DNA from: Butyrivibrio sp. | GTDB lineage: Bacteria; Bacillota_A; Clostridia; Lachnospirales; Lachnospiraceae | Direction of reading: 5' to 3' | Length of the DNA: 16,490 bases | NCBI RefSeq assembly: GCF_024699075.1 | Contig: NZ_JAILQF010000146.1 | Location: 1 to 16,490 of the forward strand | Shown: positions 1-7,498 of the stretch, in pieces | Numbering within the stretch: the stretch's first letter is position 1 | Layout: the number at the start of each line of letters is the position of its first letter | The notes under the pieces: model-generated | What the model saw: only the letters and a program-made list of their open reading frames with translations | What the model was told of the DNA's origin: nothing | Database searches by the model: none | Made by a program: the position numbers and the translations under genes

Positions 1-1
1 T

Positions 2-1834
2 AAAGAAAGGATACTTGGTGTGTATATCGATACACCAGGTAATGTTACTTTTGATATAGGCTATAGCAAGCTTGATGAACTGAAAATATCTTTTGAGGAT
101 TTTGACTTTGATATCTATATAATTGAATCAGACTCATCTTCAAAAGCTGAAGCTGGTTCATTTTCAAATTCAGAAGCAGACTCATCTTCAAAAGCTGAAG
201 ATATATCATTTTCAAATTCAGAATCAGACTCATCTTCAAAAACTCAAGCTCCTACATCATCAGCTACAGGAACAGTTTCTTGTTCAGGCGATATCAAAGC
301 TATAATCAAAGAGTTCCGCCATATGATAGGTACAAGCTACATTCCTCCGCGCTGGGCATTTGGCTTTGGTCAGAGCAGATGGAGCTACTTCAGTGAAGAT
401 GAAGTCAGGGAAGTTGCTGATAAGTATGATGAACTCGGCATTCCGCTTGATATGATCTATCTTGATATAGATTACATGGAAAGGTACAAGGATTTTACCG
501 TTGACGAGAATTCTTTTCCTGAATTCCCAGAGTTTGTTTCTGAAATGAAGAAAAGGGGAATCCATCTTGTGCCTATAATCGATGCAGGAGTCAAGGTAGA
601 AGACGGATATGAGACTTACGAAGAAGGGGTAAGAGAAGGATTTTTTGTCCAAAAAGATAATGGAGAGAACCTGGTCGCTGCTGTGTGGCCTGGAAGAGTG
701 CACTTCCCGGACTTTCTTAATGAAAAGGCAAGGGCCTGGTTTGGCGATAAATACAAGGTTCTTCTTGATCAGGGAATTGACGGATTCTGGAACGATATGA
801 ATGAGCCCGCAATTTTCTATACGGAAGACCATCTAAGCGAAGTGTTTGAGAAGATTGACGACTATAAGGACAAGAATCTGGATATCAATTCATTCTTCGA
901 ATTCAAGGATCTTATAGGTTCGATTGATAATAATGAGGAAGACTACAAGAGATTTTATCATAATTATAAGGGCCAGAAGATAAGGCACGACAAGGTTCAC
1001 AACATATTTGGCTATAATATGACAAGGGCAGCCGGCGAAGCCTTTGAAAGACTTTCTCCTGATAAAAGAGTCCTCATGTTCTCACGTTCTTCATATATAG
1101 GCATGCACAGATACGGAGGCATATGGTGCGGCGACAATAAGTCCTGGTGGTCACATCTTCTTATGAATATTCAGCAGATGCCGGCACTTTCCATGTGCGG
1201 ATTTTTGTATTCAGGTGCTGATATAGGAGGATTTGGTGCGGACACAACAGAAGACTTGATGTTAAGATGGACTGCATTTGACATATTCACACCTCTTTTC
1301 AGGAATCATTCTGCTATGGGAACAAGAAGGCAGGAACTGTACAGGTTTGAAAATACTGACATTTTTAAAAAGCTTGTGGATCTTAGATATGCTCTTTTAC
1401 CTTATCTGTATTCAGAATTTATGAAGGCGGCTCTAAATGATGAGATGCTCTTTGAGCCTTTGTGTTTTGAGTATGATGGCGACAGAAGCTGTGAAGTCGA
1501 GGACCAGCTCCTTCTTGGTGAAAGCATAATGCTGGCGCCTGTATACAAACAGAATACAACAGGAAGATACGTATATCTTCCGGAAGATATGAAGCTGGTT
1601 CGTTTCAGGGCTTATGATGACTATGATGAGGAAGTTCTTTCAAAGGGAGATCATTATGTTAAGGCAGGTCTTGGAGAAGTGCTCGTATTTATAAGAAAAG
1701 GACACGTGCTTCCTCTTGCAAAGCCTGCAAACAGAACAGGAAACGTTTCAACAGAGAATCTTAAATACATATGCTTTGACGCTGATAAGGATAGTTATAA
1801 CCTGTATACGGACGATGGAATAACAAGAATATAA
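2..1834 (+). CDS. Glycoside hydrolase family 31 (alpha-glucosidase/alpha-xylosidase type), 5' partial
   Basis: This is a retaining GH31 hydrolase that releases alpha-linked sugars (glucose or xylose) from oligosaccharides. The frame is open to the left edge and begins inside the N-terminal beta-sandwich domain (GVYIDTPG), so the true start lies upstream and the GTG at 20 is internal. Numbering from base 20, the barrel begins near residue 105 with IPPRWAFGFGQSRW. The catalytic nucleophile is D259 in WNDMNEPAIF, and GGIWCGDNKSWW around D372 is the expected acid/base region. The stretch YSGADIGGFG and the RNHSA segment are also family signatures. No signal peptide can be judged because the N-terminus is missing. 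A Ser-rich repeat of about 50 residues sits between the N-terminal domain and the barrel. The reading frame ends in YTDDGITRI, near the usual family C-terminus. GH31 membership is certain; the exact substrate is not readable from the sequence. Confidence 0.93.
   Translation, partial: KERILGVYIDTPGNVTFDIGYSKLDELKISFEDFDFDIYIIESDSSSKAEAGSFSNSEADSSSKAEDISFSNSESDSSSKTQAPTSSATGTVSCSGDIKAIIKEFRHMIGTSYIPPRWAFGFGQSRWSYFSEDEVREVADKYDELGIPLDMIYLDIDYMERYKDFTVDENSFPEFPEFVSEMKKRGIHLVPIIDAGVKVEDGYETYEEGVREGFFVQKDNGENLVAAVWPGRVHFPDFLNEKARAWFGDKYKVLLDQGIDGFWNDMNEPAIFYTEDHLSEVFEKIDDYKDKNLDINSFFEFKDLIGSIDNNEEDYKRFYHNYKGQKIRHDKVHNIFGYNMTRAAGEAFERLSPDKRVLMFSRSSYIGMHRYGGIWCGDNKSWWSHLLMNIQQMPALSMCGFLYSGADIGGFGADTTEDLMLRWTAFDIFTPLFRNHSAMGTRRQELYRFENTDIFKKLVDLRYALLPYLYSEFMKAALNDEMLFEPLCFEYDGDRSCEVEDQLLLGESIMLAPVYKQNTTGRYVYLPEDMKLVRFRAYDDYDEEVLSKGDHYVKAGLGEVLVFIRKGHVLPLAKPANRTGNVSTENLKYICFDADKDSYNLYTDDGITRI
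131..273 (+). repeat. 48-bp in-frame tandem repeat (Ser-rich linker) inside the GH31 gene
   Basis: The motif GACTCATCTTCAAAA begins at 131, 179 and 227, giving a 48-bp period with two full units and a degenerate third. Because 48 is a multiple of 3, each unit adds 16 residues (DSSSKAEAGSFSNSEA, then DSSSKAEDISFSNSES, then a diverged DSSSKTQAPTSSATG). It lies at the junction between the N-terminal domain and the catalytic barrel, where GH31 proteins usually have a short connection. Confidence 0.9.
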
Positions 1835-1970
1835 GAAGATGCCAAGCCTGTTCTAAAGCATGATTTAATAATTATGCCCTTATGATCAGTGTTACCTGCT
1901 TTGGGTATATAAAGTATGATTGATCAGGTTTGATCTTATGAAAGTCTTTAGTGGGAGAGGAGTTTTTACA

Positions 1971-2714
1971 ATGTATATAAATCAATATGGAAATCCGGAT
2001 GACCCTGTAATTATATTGCTTGCGCCTATGATGGTGTCGGGAGCTGATCTGTATGAACTTATGTATCCGTATTTTACCAAAAGCTATTATGTGATATCGC
2101 CTGATCAGGGCGGGCATGGCAATGCTGGAGCATATATTAGTGCAGATGATGAGTATGCAGCTTTAAAGGAGTTTCTACTTGATAATAATATAAGAGATAT
2201 CGATCTTGTATATGGAGCATCCCTTGGTGTTGCAGTTTCTTACAGACTTTTTCTTGATAAGACTTTTAATGTGAAGCATGCCTTTTTTGACGGAGTAGCA
2301 CTTACAAAGAGTGCGGGATTGGCAGAATGGTTTATGAAAAAACTCTTTAGAAGCAGGAAAAAGAAACTTAGCAAAACTCAAGCCGAGGCATCAAAAAGCC
2401 TCGTAAAGGTATACGGTTATGATTTTGCAAAGATGATGACCAAGAATTTTGAGCGTATCACTTTGGAAGATATTGATGCCATATGTTATGCCTGCTGTCA
2501 TTATGACCTTCGAAAGCTTACAGATGCTGAGCAAAGAAAGCTTCATCTTGATTTTGGTCAGATGGATCCTGATTACAAGTATTCCAAAAAGACTATTCCT
2601 TTATATATGCCTAATGCTGATGTAGTCATTAGGGATGGCTATACACATTGCAGCTATATGGCTGCGCATCCTAAAGAATATGTAGAGCAGATTGAAAGCT
2701 TTATAAGACTATAG
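1971..2714 (+). CDS. Alpha/beta hydrolase
   Basis: This is a 247-residue cytoplasmic alpha/beta hydrolase of unknown substrate. The nucleophile elbow is YGASLGVA with S84. A C-terminal GYTHCSYMAAHP segment supplies the likely catalytic His (H226), and the protein ends in the usual C-terminal helix. I place the start at ATG 1971 because a GGGAGAGGAG Shine-Dalgarno lies 8 bases upstream; a TTG at 1920 in the same frame lacks such a site. The gene follows the GH31 gene by 136 bases with no clear terminator between, so the two may be co-transcribed. The middle part (about residues 120-200) is a lysine-rich lid-like segment without a motif I recognise. It has no signal peptide. The hydrolase fold is secure, the function is not. 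Confidence 0.85.
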   Translation: MYINQYGNPDDPVIILLAPMMVSGADLYELMYPYFTKSYYVISPDQGGHGNAGAYISADDEYAALKEFLLDNNIRDIDLVYGASLGVAVSYRLFLDKTFNVKHAFFDGVALTKSAGLAEWFMKKLFRSRKKKLSKTQAEASKSLVKVYGYDFAKMMTKNFERITLEDIDAICYACCHYDLRKLTDAEQRKLHLDFGQMDPDYKYSKKTIPLYMPNADVVIRDGYTHCSYMAAHPKEYVEQIESFIRL

Positions 2715-2770
2715 CCAGAAAACCTTTAACTTGTATGTTCGTTTATTAGATAAATCATGTAGGAGATGCA

Positions 2771-3496
2771 ATGGCTGATTCATATGCAAAGATCAATAAA
2801 ACTCTCATAAGTACGCAGGTTGAAGACCAAATGATGGAGTATATCCTTGGCGAGTGCAATGTGGGAGATAAGCTTCCCAATGAGTTTGAGCTTGCCAAAA
2901 AGTTCGATACCAGCAGGTCTACAATCCGTGAAGTCATGAAGACTATTGCCAGTCATGGCATAGTAGAGATAAGGCACGGTTCAGGGACTTACGTGATATC
3001 CAAAAGTCCTAAGATCGCAGATTCTGATCCGCTTCATTTGTCAGGTCGCAAAGATAAGTACAGACTTGCGCTCGAACTTTTTGACGTAAGACTTATGCTT
3101 GAGCCTGAGATAGCTGCTATGGCTGCTGATCTTAGGACCAAGGAGCAGGCAAAAGAAGTACTGAGGTTATGCGATGAAGTAGAAGCATTATATGAAAGTG
3201 GAGCTGATCATTCGAAAAAAGATGCAGAGTTTCATGCCTGTATAGCGGCCTGCTCAGGTAATCTTGTAGTGCAGTCGCTTGTTCCCATTATTCAGTCTGC
3301 TATTATTACCTTTTGTAATGTTACGCAGAGGAAACTTAAAAATGAGACAATCATCACGCATAGAGCCATTACCAATGCGATCTTAAATAAAGATGCAATT
3401 GGAGCAAGATGTGCGATGATTACTCACTTATCATCAAACAGAGATGCAATTCTTGAAATGATCAGAAAAAGAGAGAAGTCGTCTGATGACTTTTGA
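2771..3496 (+). CDS. GntR-family transcriptional regulator, FadR/FCD subfamily
   Basis: This 241-residue protein has an N-terminal winged helix (about residues 15-76, with PNEFELAKKF, TSRSTIREVM and the wing RHGSGTYV), followed by an all-helical FCD ligand-binding domain (about 95-235). The metal-binding set of FCD domains appears to be present as D105, H155, H197 and H219. FCD regulators commonly sense sugar acids or other carboxylates and often repress adjacent catabolic genes. The start at ATG 2771 has a TAGGAGA Shine-Dalgarno with good spacing. The gene lies directly upstream of a GntP permease and an IlvD/Edd dehydratase, so regulation of that cassette by an aldonate or its breakdown product is the natural inference. 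The effector is not known. Confidence 0.93.
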   Translation: MADSYAKINKTLISTQVEDQMMEYILGECNVGDKLPNEFELAKKFDTSRSTIREVMKTIASHGIVEIRHGSGTYVISKSPKIADSDPLHLSGRKDKYRLALELFDVRLMLEPEIAAMAADLRTKEQAKEVLRLCDEVEALYESGADHSKKDAEFHACIAACSGNLVVQSLVPIIQSAIITFCNVTQRKLKNETIITHRAITNAILNKDAIGARCAMITHLSSNRDAILEMIRKREKSSDDF

Positions 3497-3516
3497 TGTT
3501 CTTATGATTTTTTGTT

Positions 3517-3532
3517 CATTATGATCATTATG
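3517..3532. promoter_or_regulatory. Candidate operator palindrome upstream of the permease
   Basis: CATTATGATCATTATG is a near-perfect palindrome (7 of 8 pairs). Its core matches 11 of 12 bases of the perfect palindrome TTATGATCATAA found upstream of the dehydratase at 5113-5124. Sharing between two genes of one pathway suggests a common regulator, possibly the adjacent GntR protein. The local AT-richness makes chance a real alternative. Confidence 0.35.
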
Positions 3533-3533
3533 C

Positions 3534-3562
3534 ATGGCATAAACGCTTAATGTTTATGCCAT
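3534..3562 (+). terminator. Perfect 11-bp inverted repeat after the regulator gene (weak terminator or operator)
   Basis: ATGGCATAAAC (3534-3544) and GTTTATGCCAT (3552-3562) are perfectly complementary around a 7-base loop. The position, 37 bases after the regulator stop codon, suits a terminator. However, the following ATTTTG is a poor U-run, so it could equally be a DNA-binding site. Confidence 0.45.
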
Positions 3563-3607
3563 ATTTTGTAGAAAAGTATAGAAAAAGAGGTCAGGTGCCT
3601 AAACAAC

Positions 3608-3636
3608 TTGTCTGATGTCTACATGATGGATATATT
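3608..3636 (+). promoter_or_regulatory. Candidate sigma-A promoter of the permease gene
   Basis: TTGTCT (3608-3613), a 17-base spacer and TATATT (3631-3636) give 4/6 and 5/6 matches to the vegetative consensus. This leaves a leader of about 70 bases before the permease start. A TGT-N9-ACA half-symmetry (3609-3623) overlaps the -35 and spacer, a layout where a GntR-type repressor could act. Confidence 0.45.
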
Positions 3637-3705
3637 GGTTATATAGCAAGTTATGGAAACTTGCAGGGAGCAAAAACTTATATACTCATGTAAAGGGGAC
3701 AAACT

Positions 3706-5055
3706 ATGGAAACTATCACACTTGATCCAACCAGACTTGCGCTGGCAGCAATAATTGGTCTTATTATTCTGCTGGTGCTGATCATTAAATTTCATGTTCA
3801 CGCCATGATCTCAATTCTTGTCGGTGCATTAAGCATAGGTCTTATTGCAGGCATGCCACTTTCAGAAATAATCGGGGCAGTTAACGACGGTATAGGAAAC
3901 ACTCTTAAGGGTATAGCCCTTTTAGTAGGTCTTGGCTCTATGTTTGGCGCAATCCTTGAAATATCAGGTGGTGCTCAAACTCTTGCAGTTACTACGATCA
4001 AGAAATTCGGAGACGAAAAAGCTGCCTGGGCACTTTCGCTTACAGGCCTTGTAATAGCAATCCCGGTATTTTTTGACGCAGGTCTTATCATTCTTATTCC
4101 TTTAGCATTTTCACTTGCCAAGAAGGCAAAGCGTTCAACCTTGTTCTATGCAATTCCGCTTCTTGCAGGTCTTGCTGTAGGTCATGCATTTATTCCACCC
4201 ACACCTGGTCCTGTACTTGTTGCAAATATGCTTGGTGTCGACCTTGGATTTGTAATCCTTGTGGGAATATTCTGCGGATTTTTCTCAATGGTTGTTGCTG
4301 GTCCTGTATGGGGCAAGATTGTAGGTAATAAATACATGATCGATGTTCCGGAGTCATATAATCAGCCTGATATTGATGAATCAAAGCTCCCAAAATTCGG
4401 AACAATTGTATCAATAATCTTAATCCCACTTGTACTTATCATTCTTAAATCTGTAGCAGGAGTTATACCGGCTATGGAAGGACTTATGCCTGTACTTAGC
4501 TTCTTTGGTGAGCCATTTGTAGCTCTTCTTATTGCTACTATAGTTGCAATGATCCTTCTTGGGACCAAGAACGGATACAGCATGAAGGATCTTGAAAAAG
4601 TAATGTCCAAGTCACTTGAGCCAACAGGTCTTATACTTTTAGTAACAGCCTGCGGTGGTGTACTCAGATACATGCTTCAGTATTCAGGAATCGGAGAGAT
4701 CATAGGTAATGTTACAGGTTCACTTAACCTTCCTATAGTTGTAGTTGCATTCCTTATCGCTGCACTTGTACGTATCTGCGTAGGTTCAGCAACAGTTGCC
4801 ATGACAATGGCAGCAGGAATCGTAGCATCACTTCCTGCAATACAGGGATTATCACCTTTATATCTTGCATGCACAGTTGCTGCAGTAGCAGGTGGTGCGA
4901 CAGTATGCTCACATTTCAATGATTCAGGTTTCTGGCTTGTCAGATCCCTTATCGGAATTGATGAAAAGACAACACTCAAAACCTGGACCATCATGGAGAC
5001 ACTTGTAGGAACAGTTGGTTTTGCTGTAGCACTTATAATTTCTTTATTTGCTTGA
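3706..5055 (+). CDS. GntP-family sugar-acid (gluconate-type) permease
   Basis: This 449-residue integral membrane protein is built of about a dozen or more hydrophobic segments and has the usual length of the gluconate:H+ symporter (GntP) family. Family hallmarks are FFDAGLIILIPLAFSLAKKA near residue 125, HAFIPPTPGPVLVANMLGVD near 160-180, and a C-terminal GSATVAMTMAAGI block and CSHFNDSGFWLV motif. It imports gluconate or a related aldonate or hydroxy acid across the cytoplasmic membrane. The start at ATG 3706 is supported by an AAAGGGG Shine-Dalgarno. It sits between an FCD GntR regulator and an IlvD/Edd dehydratase, which matches an aldonate uptake and breakdown cassette. The exact substrate cannot be read from the sequence. 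Confidence 0.93.
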   Translation: METITLDPTRLALAAIIGLIILLVLIIKFHVHAMISILVGALSIGLIAGMPLSEIIGAVNDGIGNTLKGIALLVGLGSMFGAILEISGGAQTLAVTTIKKFGDEKAAWALSLTGLVIAIPVFFDAGLIILIPLAFSLAKKAKRSTLFYAIPLLAGLAVGHAFIPPTPGPVLVANMLGVDLGFVILVGIFCGFFSMVVAGPVWGKIVGNKYMIDVPESYNQPDIDESKLPKFGTIVSIILIPLVLIILKSVAGVIPAMEGLMPVLSFFGEPFVALLIATIVAMILLGTKNGYSMKDLEKVMSKSLEPTGLILLVTACGGVLRYMLQYSGIGEIIGNVTGSLNLPIVVVAFLIAALVRICVGSATVAMTMAAGIVASLPAIQGLSPLYLACTVAAVAGGATVCSHFNDSGFWLVRSLIGIDEKTTLKTWTIMETLVGTVGFAVALIISLFA

Positions 5056-5081
5056 TGATCACAATATTTTAAGAATATAAT
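5052..5081 (+). promoter_or_regulatory. Candidate promoter of the dehydratase gene
   Basis: TTGATG (5052-5057), an 18-base spacer and a perfect TATAAT (5076-5081) start within the last codon of the permease gene. It would give the dehydratase its own transcript. The region is very AT-rich, so the match is only moderately informative. Confidence 0.4.
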
Positions 5082-5135
5082 CTTTATATTTTTAGTATAT
5101 ATCGAAAAAATTTTATGATCATAATCACAATATTT
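5058..5135. promoter_or_regulatory. Permease-dehydratase spacer: 12-bp direct repeat and a perfect 12-bp palindrome
   Basis: ATCACAATATTT occurs at 5058-5069 and again at 5124-5135, 66 bases apart. The perfect palindrome TTATGATCATAA occupies 5113-5124, just before the second copy. The first repeat overlaps the spacer of the candidate promoter and the palindrome lies downstream of its -10, so both could serve as operator sites. Confidence 0.4.
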
Positions 5136-5164
5136 GACAGATATATGAGTTTTAGGAGGTTTTT

Positions 5165-6916
5165 ATGAACTTGATTAGCCAAAAAATGAGAACACTTGCG
5201 CCGGAGCTTGATCCTTTACGTATAGGAACAGGCTGGAAGCCCGAGGATCTGTCCAAACCGCAGGTATTTATAGAAAGCACCTTTGGAGATTCTCATCCGG
5301 GAAGTGGGCATCTTGATAAGCTTGTTGAAAAAGTTCGTGAAGGTGTTAAGGATGCAGGAGGACACGGAGCAAGATATTTTGCTACTGATATGTGCGATGG
5401 TGAAAGCCAGGGAACAGATGGTATCAATTATTCACTTGCAAGCCGTGAGATGATCGCAAACATGATCGAGATCCAGGAAAACGCCACTCCTTTTGACTCG
5501 GGAGTATATCTTGCAAGCTGTGATAAGGGAGCTCCTGGTAATCTTATGGGAATGCTTCGCGTAGATATCCCATCTTTGTTTGTAGCAGGTGGAACCATGA
5601 ACGCAGGCCCTGAAATGCTGACACTTGAGCAGCTTGGAATGTACAGTGCCAAGTTTGAGCGAGGTGAGATAGATGAAGAGAAGTTCTGCTGGGCCAAGCA
5701 CAATGCGTGCCCTTCCTGCGGCGCCTGCTCATTTATAGGAACAGCATCCACAATGCAGATAATGGCTGAAGCACTTGGCTTATCACTTCCTGGTTCAGCC
5801 CTTATGCCCGCAACAAGCCCTGATCTTTTGGACTATGCTTATAGGTCAGGCCGAAGGGCTGTCGAGATGGCAGGTGATGATTCTATGAAGCCGTCTAATA
5901 TTCTTTCTATAAAGAGCTTTGAAAATGCGATCATGGTACATGCTGCAATTTCAGGATCTACTAACACACTTCTTCATCTTCCTGCTATTGCTCATGAGCT
6001 GGGAATAGATATAACAGGAGATACTTTTGACAGGATTCACAGAGGGGCTCATTATCTTCTTGATGTACGACCGGCAGGAAGATGGCCTGCTGAGGTATTC
6101 TATTATGCAGGCGGTGTTCCGGCTATCATGGAGGAGATCAAGGAGTCACTTCACCTTGATGTAATGACAGTAACAGGTAAGACCCTGGGCGAGAACCTTG
6201 AAGAATTAAAGCAAAACGGTTTCTATGAAAAGTGTCAGAAATGGCTTGATGGATTCAATACAAGATATGGAATAAAAGTATCAAAAGAAGATATCATCCG
6301 TCCTTATGATAAGGCAATAGGAACAGATGGCTCTATTGCAGTACTTAAAGGAAATCTTGCTCCGGAAGGAGCTGTAATAAAGCATACAGCATGTCCTAAA
6401 GAGATGTACAAAGCAGTACTTAGAGCAAGACCTTTCGATTCTGAGGAAGAGTGCCTTGATGCTGTACTTCATCATAAGGTGGAAAAAGGAGATGCAGTCT
6501 TTATCAGATATGAAGGTCCTAAGGGAAGCGGAATGCCTGAGATGTTCTATACATCAGAGGCAATAAGTTCTGATAAGGAACTTGGAAGATCAATAGCACT
6601 TATTACTGACGGACGATTCTCAGGTGCTTCTACTGGTCCTGTTATAGGCCACTGTTCACCTGAAGCTGCAAGCGGCGGTCCAATAGCTCTTGTGGAAGAA
6701 GGCGATCTTATTGAGCTTGACGTATTTGAAAGAAAGCTTAATATCATAGGTGTTAATGGACAGAAGAAAACTCCTGAAGAAATTGATGAGATCCTTAAAG
6801 TCAGAAGGGCTAACTGGAAGCCAAGACCAAGAAAGTATAAGAGGGGAACACTCAGACTTTTCTCTGATCACGCAGTAAGCCCTATGCGCGGCGCATGGCT
6901 TGACTATGAAGAGTGA
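5165..6916 (+). CDS. IlvD/Edd-family dehydratase, probable aldonate (sugar-acid) dehydratase
   Basis: This is an iron-sulfur enzyme of 583 residues that removes water from a dihydroxy or sugar acid to give a 2-keto-3-deoxy acid. Candidate cluster ligands are C77 in MCDGESQGTDG, C119 in SCDKGAPGN and C188 in SCGACSFIGTASTM. The lysine after CD (K121) and the GSTNTLLHLPAIAHE block near residue 275 are also conserved. The CDG-x-x-QG form of the first motif resembles 6-phosphogluconate and YjhG/YagF-type sugar-acid dehydratases rather than the GTPAPCN motif of true branched-chain (IlvD) enzymes. Neighbouring permease and FCD regulator genes support sugar-acid catabolism. The start has an excellent AGGAGG site 6 bases upstream. 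Kinase and aldolase steps needed downstream are not in the window. Automated annotation may call it dihydroxy-acid dehydratase. Confidence 0.88.
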   Translation: MNLISQKMRTLAPELDPLRIGTGWKPEDLSKPQVFIESTFGDSHPGSGHLDKLVEKVREGVKDAGGHGARYFATDMCDGESQGTDGINYSLASREMIANMIEIQENATPFDSGVYLASCDKGAPGNLMGMLRVDIPSLFVAGGTMNAGPEMLTLEQLGMYSAKFERGEIDEEKFCWAKHNACPSCGACSFIGTASTMQIMAEALGLSLPGSALMPATSPDLLDYAYRSGRRAVEMAGDDSMKPSNILSIKSFENAIMVHAAISGSTNTLLHLPAIAHELGIDITGDTFDRIHRGAHYLLDVRPAGRWPAEVFYYAGGVPAIMEEIKESLHLDVMTVTGKTLGENLEELKQNGFYEKCQKWLDGFNTRYGIKVSKEDIIRPYDKAIGTDGSIAVLKGNLAPEGAVIKHTACPKEMYKAVLRARPFDSEEECLDAVLHHKVEKGDAVFIRYEGPKGSGMPEMFYTSEAISSDKELGRSIALITDGRFSGASTGPVIGHCSPEAASGGPIALVEEGDLIELDVFERKLNIIGVNGQKKTPEEIDEILKVRRANWKPRPRKYKRGTLRLFSDHAVSPMRGAWLDYEE

Positions 6917-6963
6917 TATTTAGAGGAGTAAGTTAAGAATTTGTATTCCTATGACTAAAAAAT

Positions 6964-7025
6964 ATGGCGGTTTTTCATTTATAGCTTTTTAATGAAAGTG
7001 ATAAATGCAGAAACCGTCATTTTTT
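6964..7025 (+). terminator. Rho-independent terminator of the sugar-acid cassette
   Basis: ATGGCGGTTTTTCATTTAT (6964-6982) pairs with ATAAATGCAGAAACCGTCAT (7001-7020) as a long, slightly imperfect stem, followed immediately by a run of six T. It lies 47 bases after the dehydratase stop codon and separates the cassette from the next transcription unit. Confidence 0.75.
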
Positions 7026-7029
7026 ATGC

Positions 7030-7058
7030 TTGATACAGCTTGGGTAATAACATAAAAT
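7030..7058 (+). promoter_or_regulatory. Sigma-A type promoter for the small two-gene operon
   Basis: TTGATA (7030-7035), a 17-base spacer and TAAAAT (7053-7058) match the consensus at 5/6 in each box with optimal spacing. The promoter sits just after a terminator and about 115 bases before the next start codon, leaving room for a structured leader. Confidence 0.55.
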
Positions 7059-7126
7059 AAAAAATAATTTAATATATTTTATAACGAGCAAAAAGCAAAG
7101 CTTTTGCGAGTTTAACTCCAGATGTG

Positions 7127-7174
7127 AGAGAAAGGAAATAATCCAGTCATAAGCTGATAATTGGATTATATGTG
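7127..7174 (+). promoter_or_regulatory. Leader hairpin bridging the Shine-Dalgarno and the GTG start
   Basis: The only plausible ribosome site, GAGAAAGGA (7128-7136), is about 35 bases from the GTG start at 7172, which is too far in linear sequence. Between them ATAATCCAGT (7138-7147) can pair with ATTGGATTAT (7160-7169) as a 10-bp stem with one G-U pair and a 12-base loop. Folding would place the Shine-Dalgarno a few bases from the start codon. An in-frame TAA at 7139-7141 rules out a start upstream of it, and no ATG, GTG or TTG lies between that stop and 7172. Confidence 0.5.
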
Positions 7175-7498
7175 ACTAAAGTGACAGATAATCAAAAATA
7201 TTGGTCATTAAAGCGTGATGAACTAGTTAATGCTATAAGTAAGCTTGGCTTTCCCAAAGAACTTGGGCAGCAGATAGCGTCCCAGCTTGGAAGTCCTAAG
7301 GCAATGGACAGGATGCTTTCATATATTTATAATGTCAGACCAGATAAGGCAGAGCTTATTGTTGATGAGATGCTTGCTATCTGCAGTGATATAGAAACCT
7401 GGCATAACAAGAAAGAGTCTGAGGCTGCAAACGCAAGATATAACGAGATTCTTAACTATGGACTTACGACAGGAGGAGATGAGTATGACTTTAAGTGA
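7172..7498 (+). CDS. Conserved small protein of unknown function
   Basis: This is a 108-residue, soluble, mostly helical and charged protein without signal peptide or membrane segment. The core is a predicted run of helices (ELVNAISKLGFPKELGQQIA, then GSPKAMDRMLSYI, then KAELIVDEMLAIC), followed by a charged tail. I recognise the general style from small Lachnospiraceae and ruminococcal proteins but cannot assign a family or function. The start is GTG 7172, apparently served by a Shine-Dalgarno brought close by a hairpin. It has its own promoter and overlaps the next gene by 14 bases, with that gene's strong AGGAGGAG site lying inside its last codons, so the two are translationally coupled and probably act together. 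Confidence 0.75.
   Translation: MTKVTDNQKYWSLKRDELVNAISKLGFPKELGQQIASQLGSPKAMDRMLSYIYNVRPDKAELIVDEMLAICSDIETWHNKKESEAANARYNEILNYGLTTGGDEYDFK

Noticed and set aside
1920..1970. N-terminal extension of the alpha/beta hydrolase from a TTG codon
   Set aside because: ATG 1971 has a strong Shine-Dalgarno at correct spacing and gives a normal alpha/beta hydrolase N-terminal strand; the extension lacks both.
5134..5139. TTGACA as a -35 box for the dehydratase
   Set aside because: A -10 at normal spacing would fall on the Shine-Dalgarno and start codon, leaving no leader.
5165..6916. Biosynthetic dihydroxy-acid dehydratase IlvD
   Set aside because: The CDG motif and the GntR/GntP context fit sugar-acid dehydratases better; kept only as an alternative label.
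7088..7107. Terminator or riboswitch in the leader before 7172 (GCAAAAAGC...GCTTTTGC)
   Set aside because: The stem is short and imperfect with no U-run, and I see no known riboswitch core.
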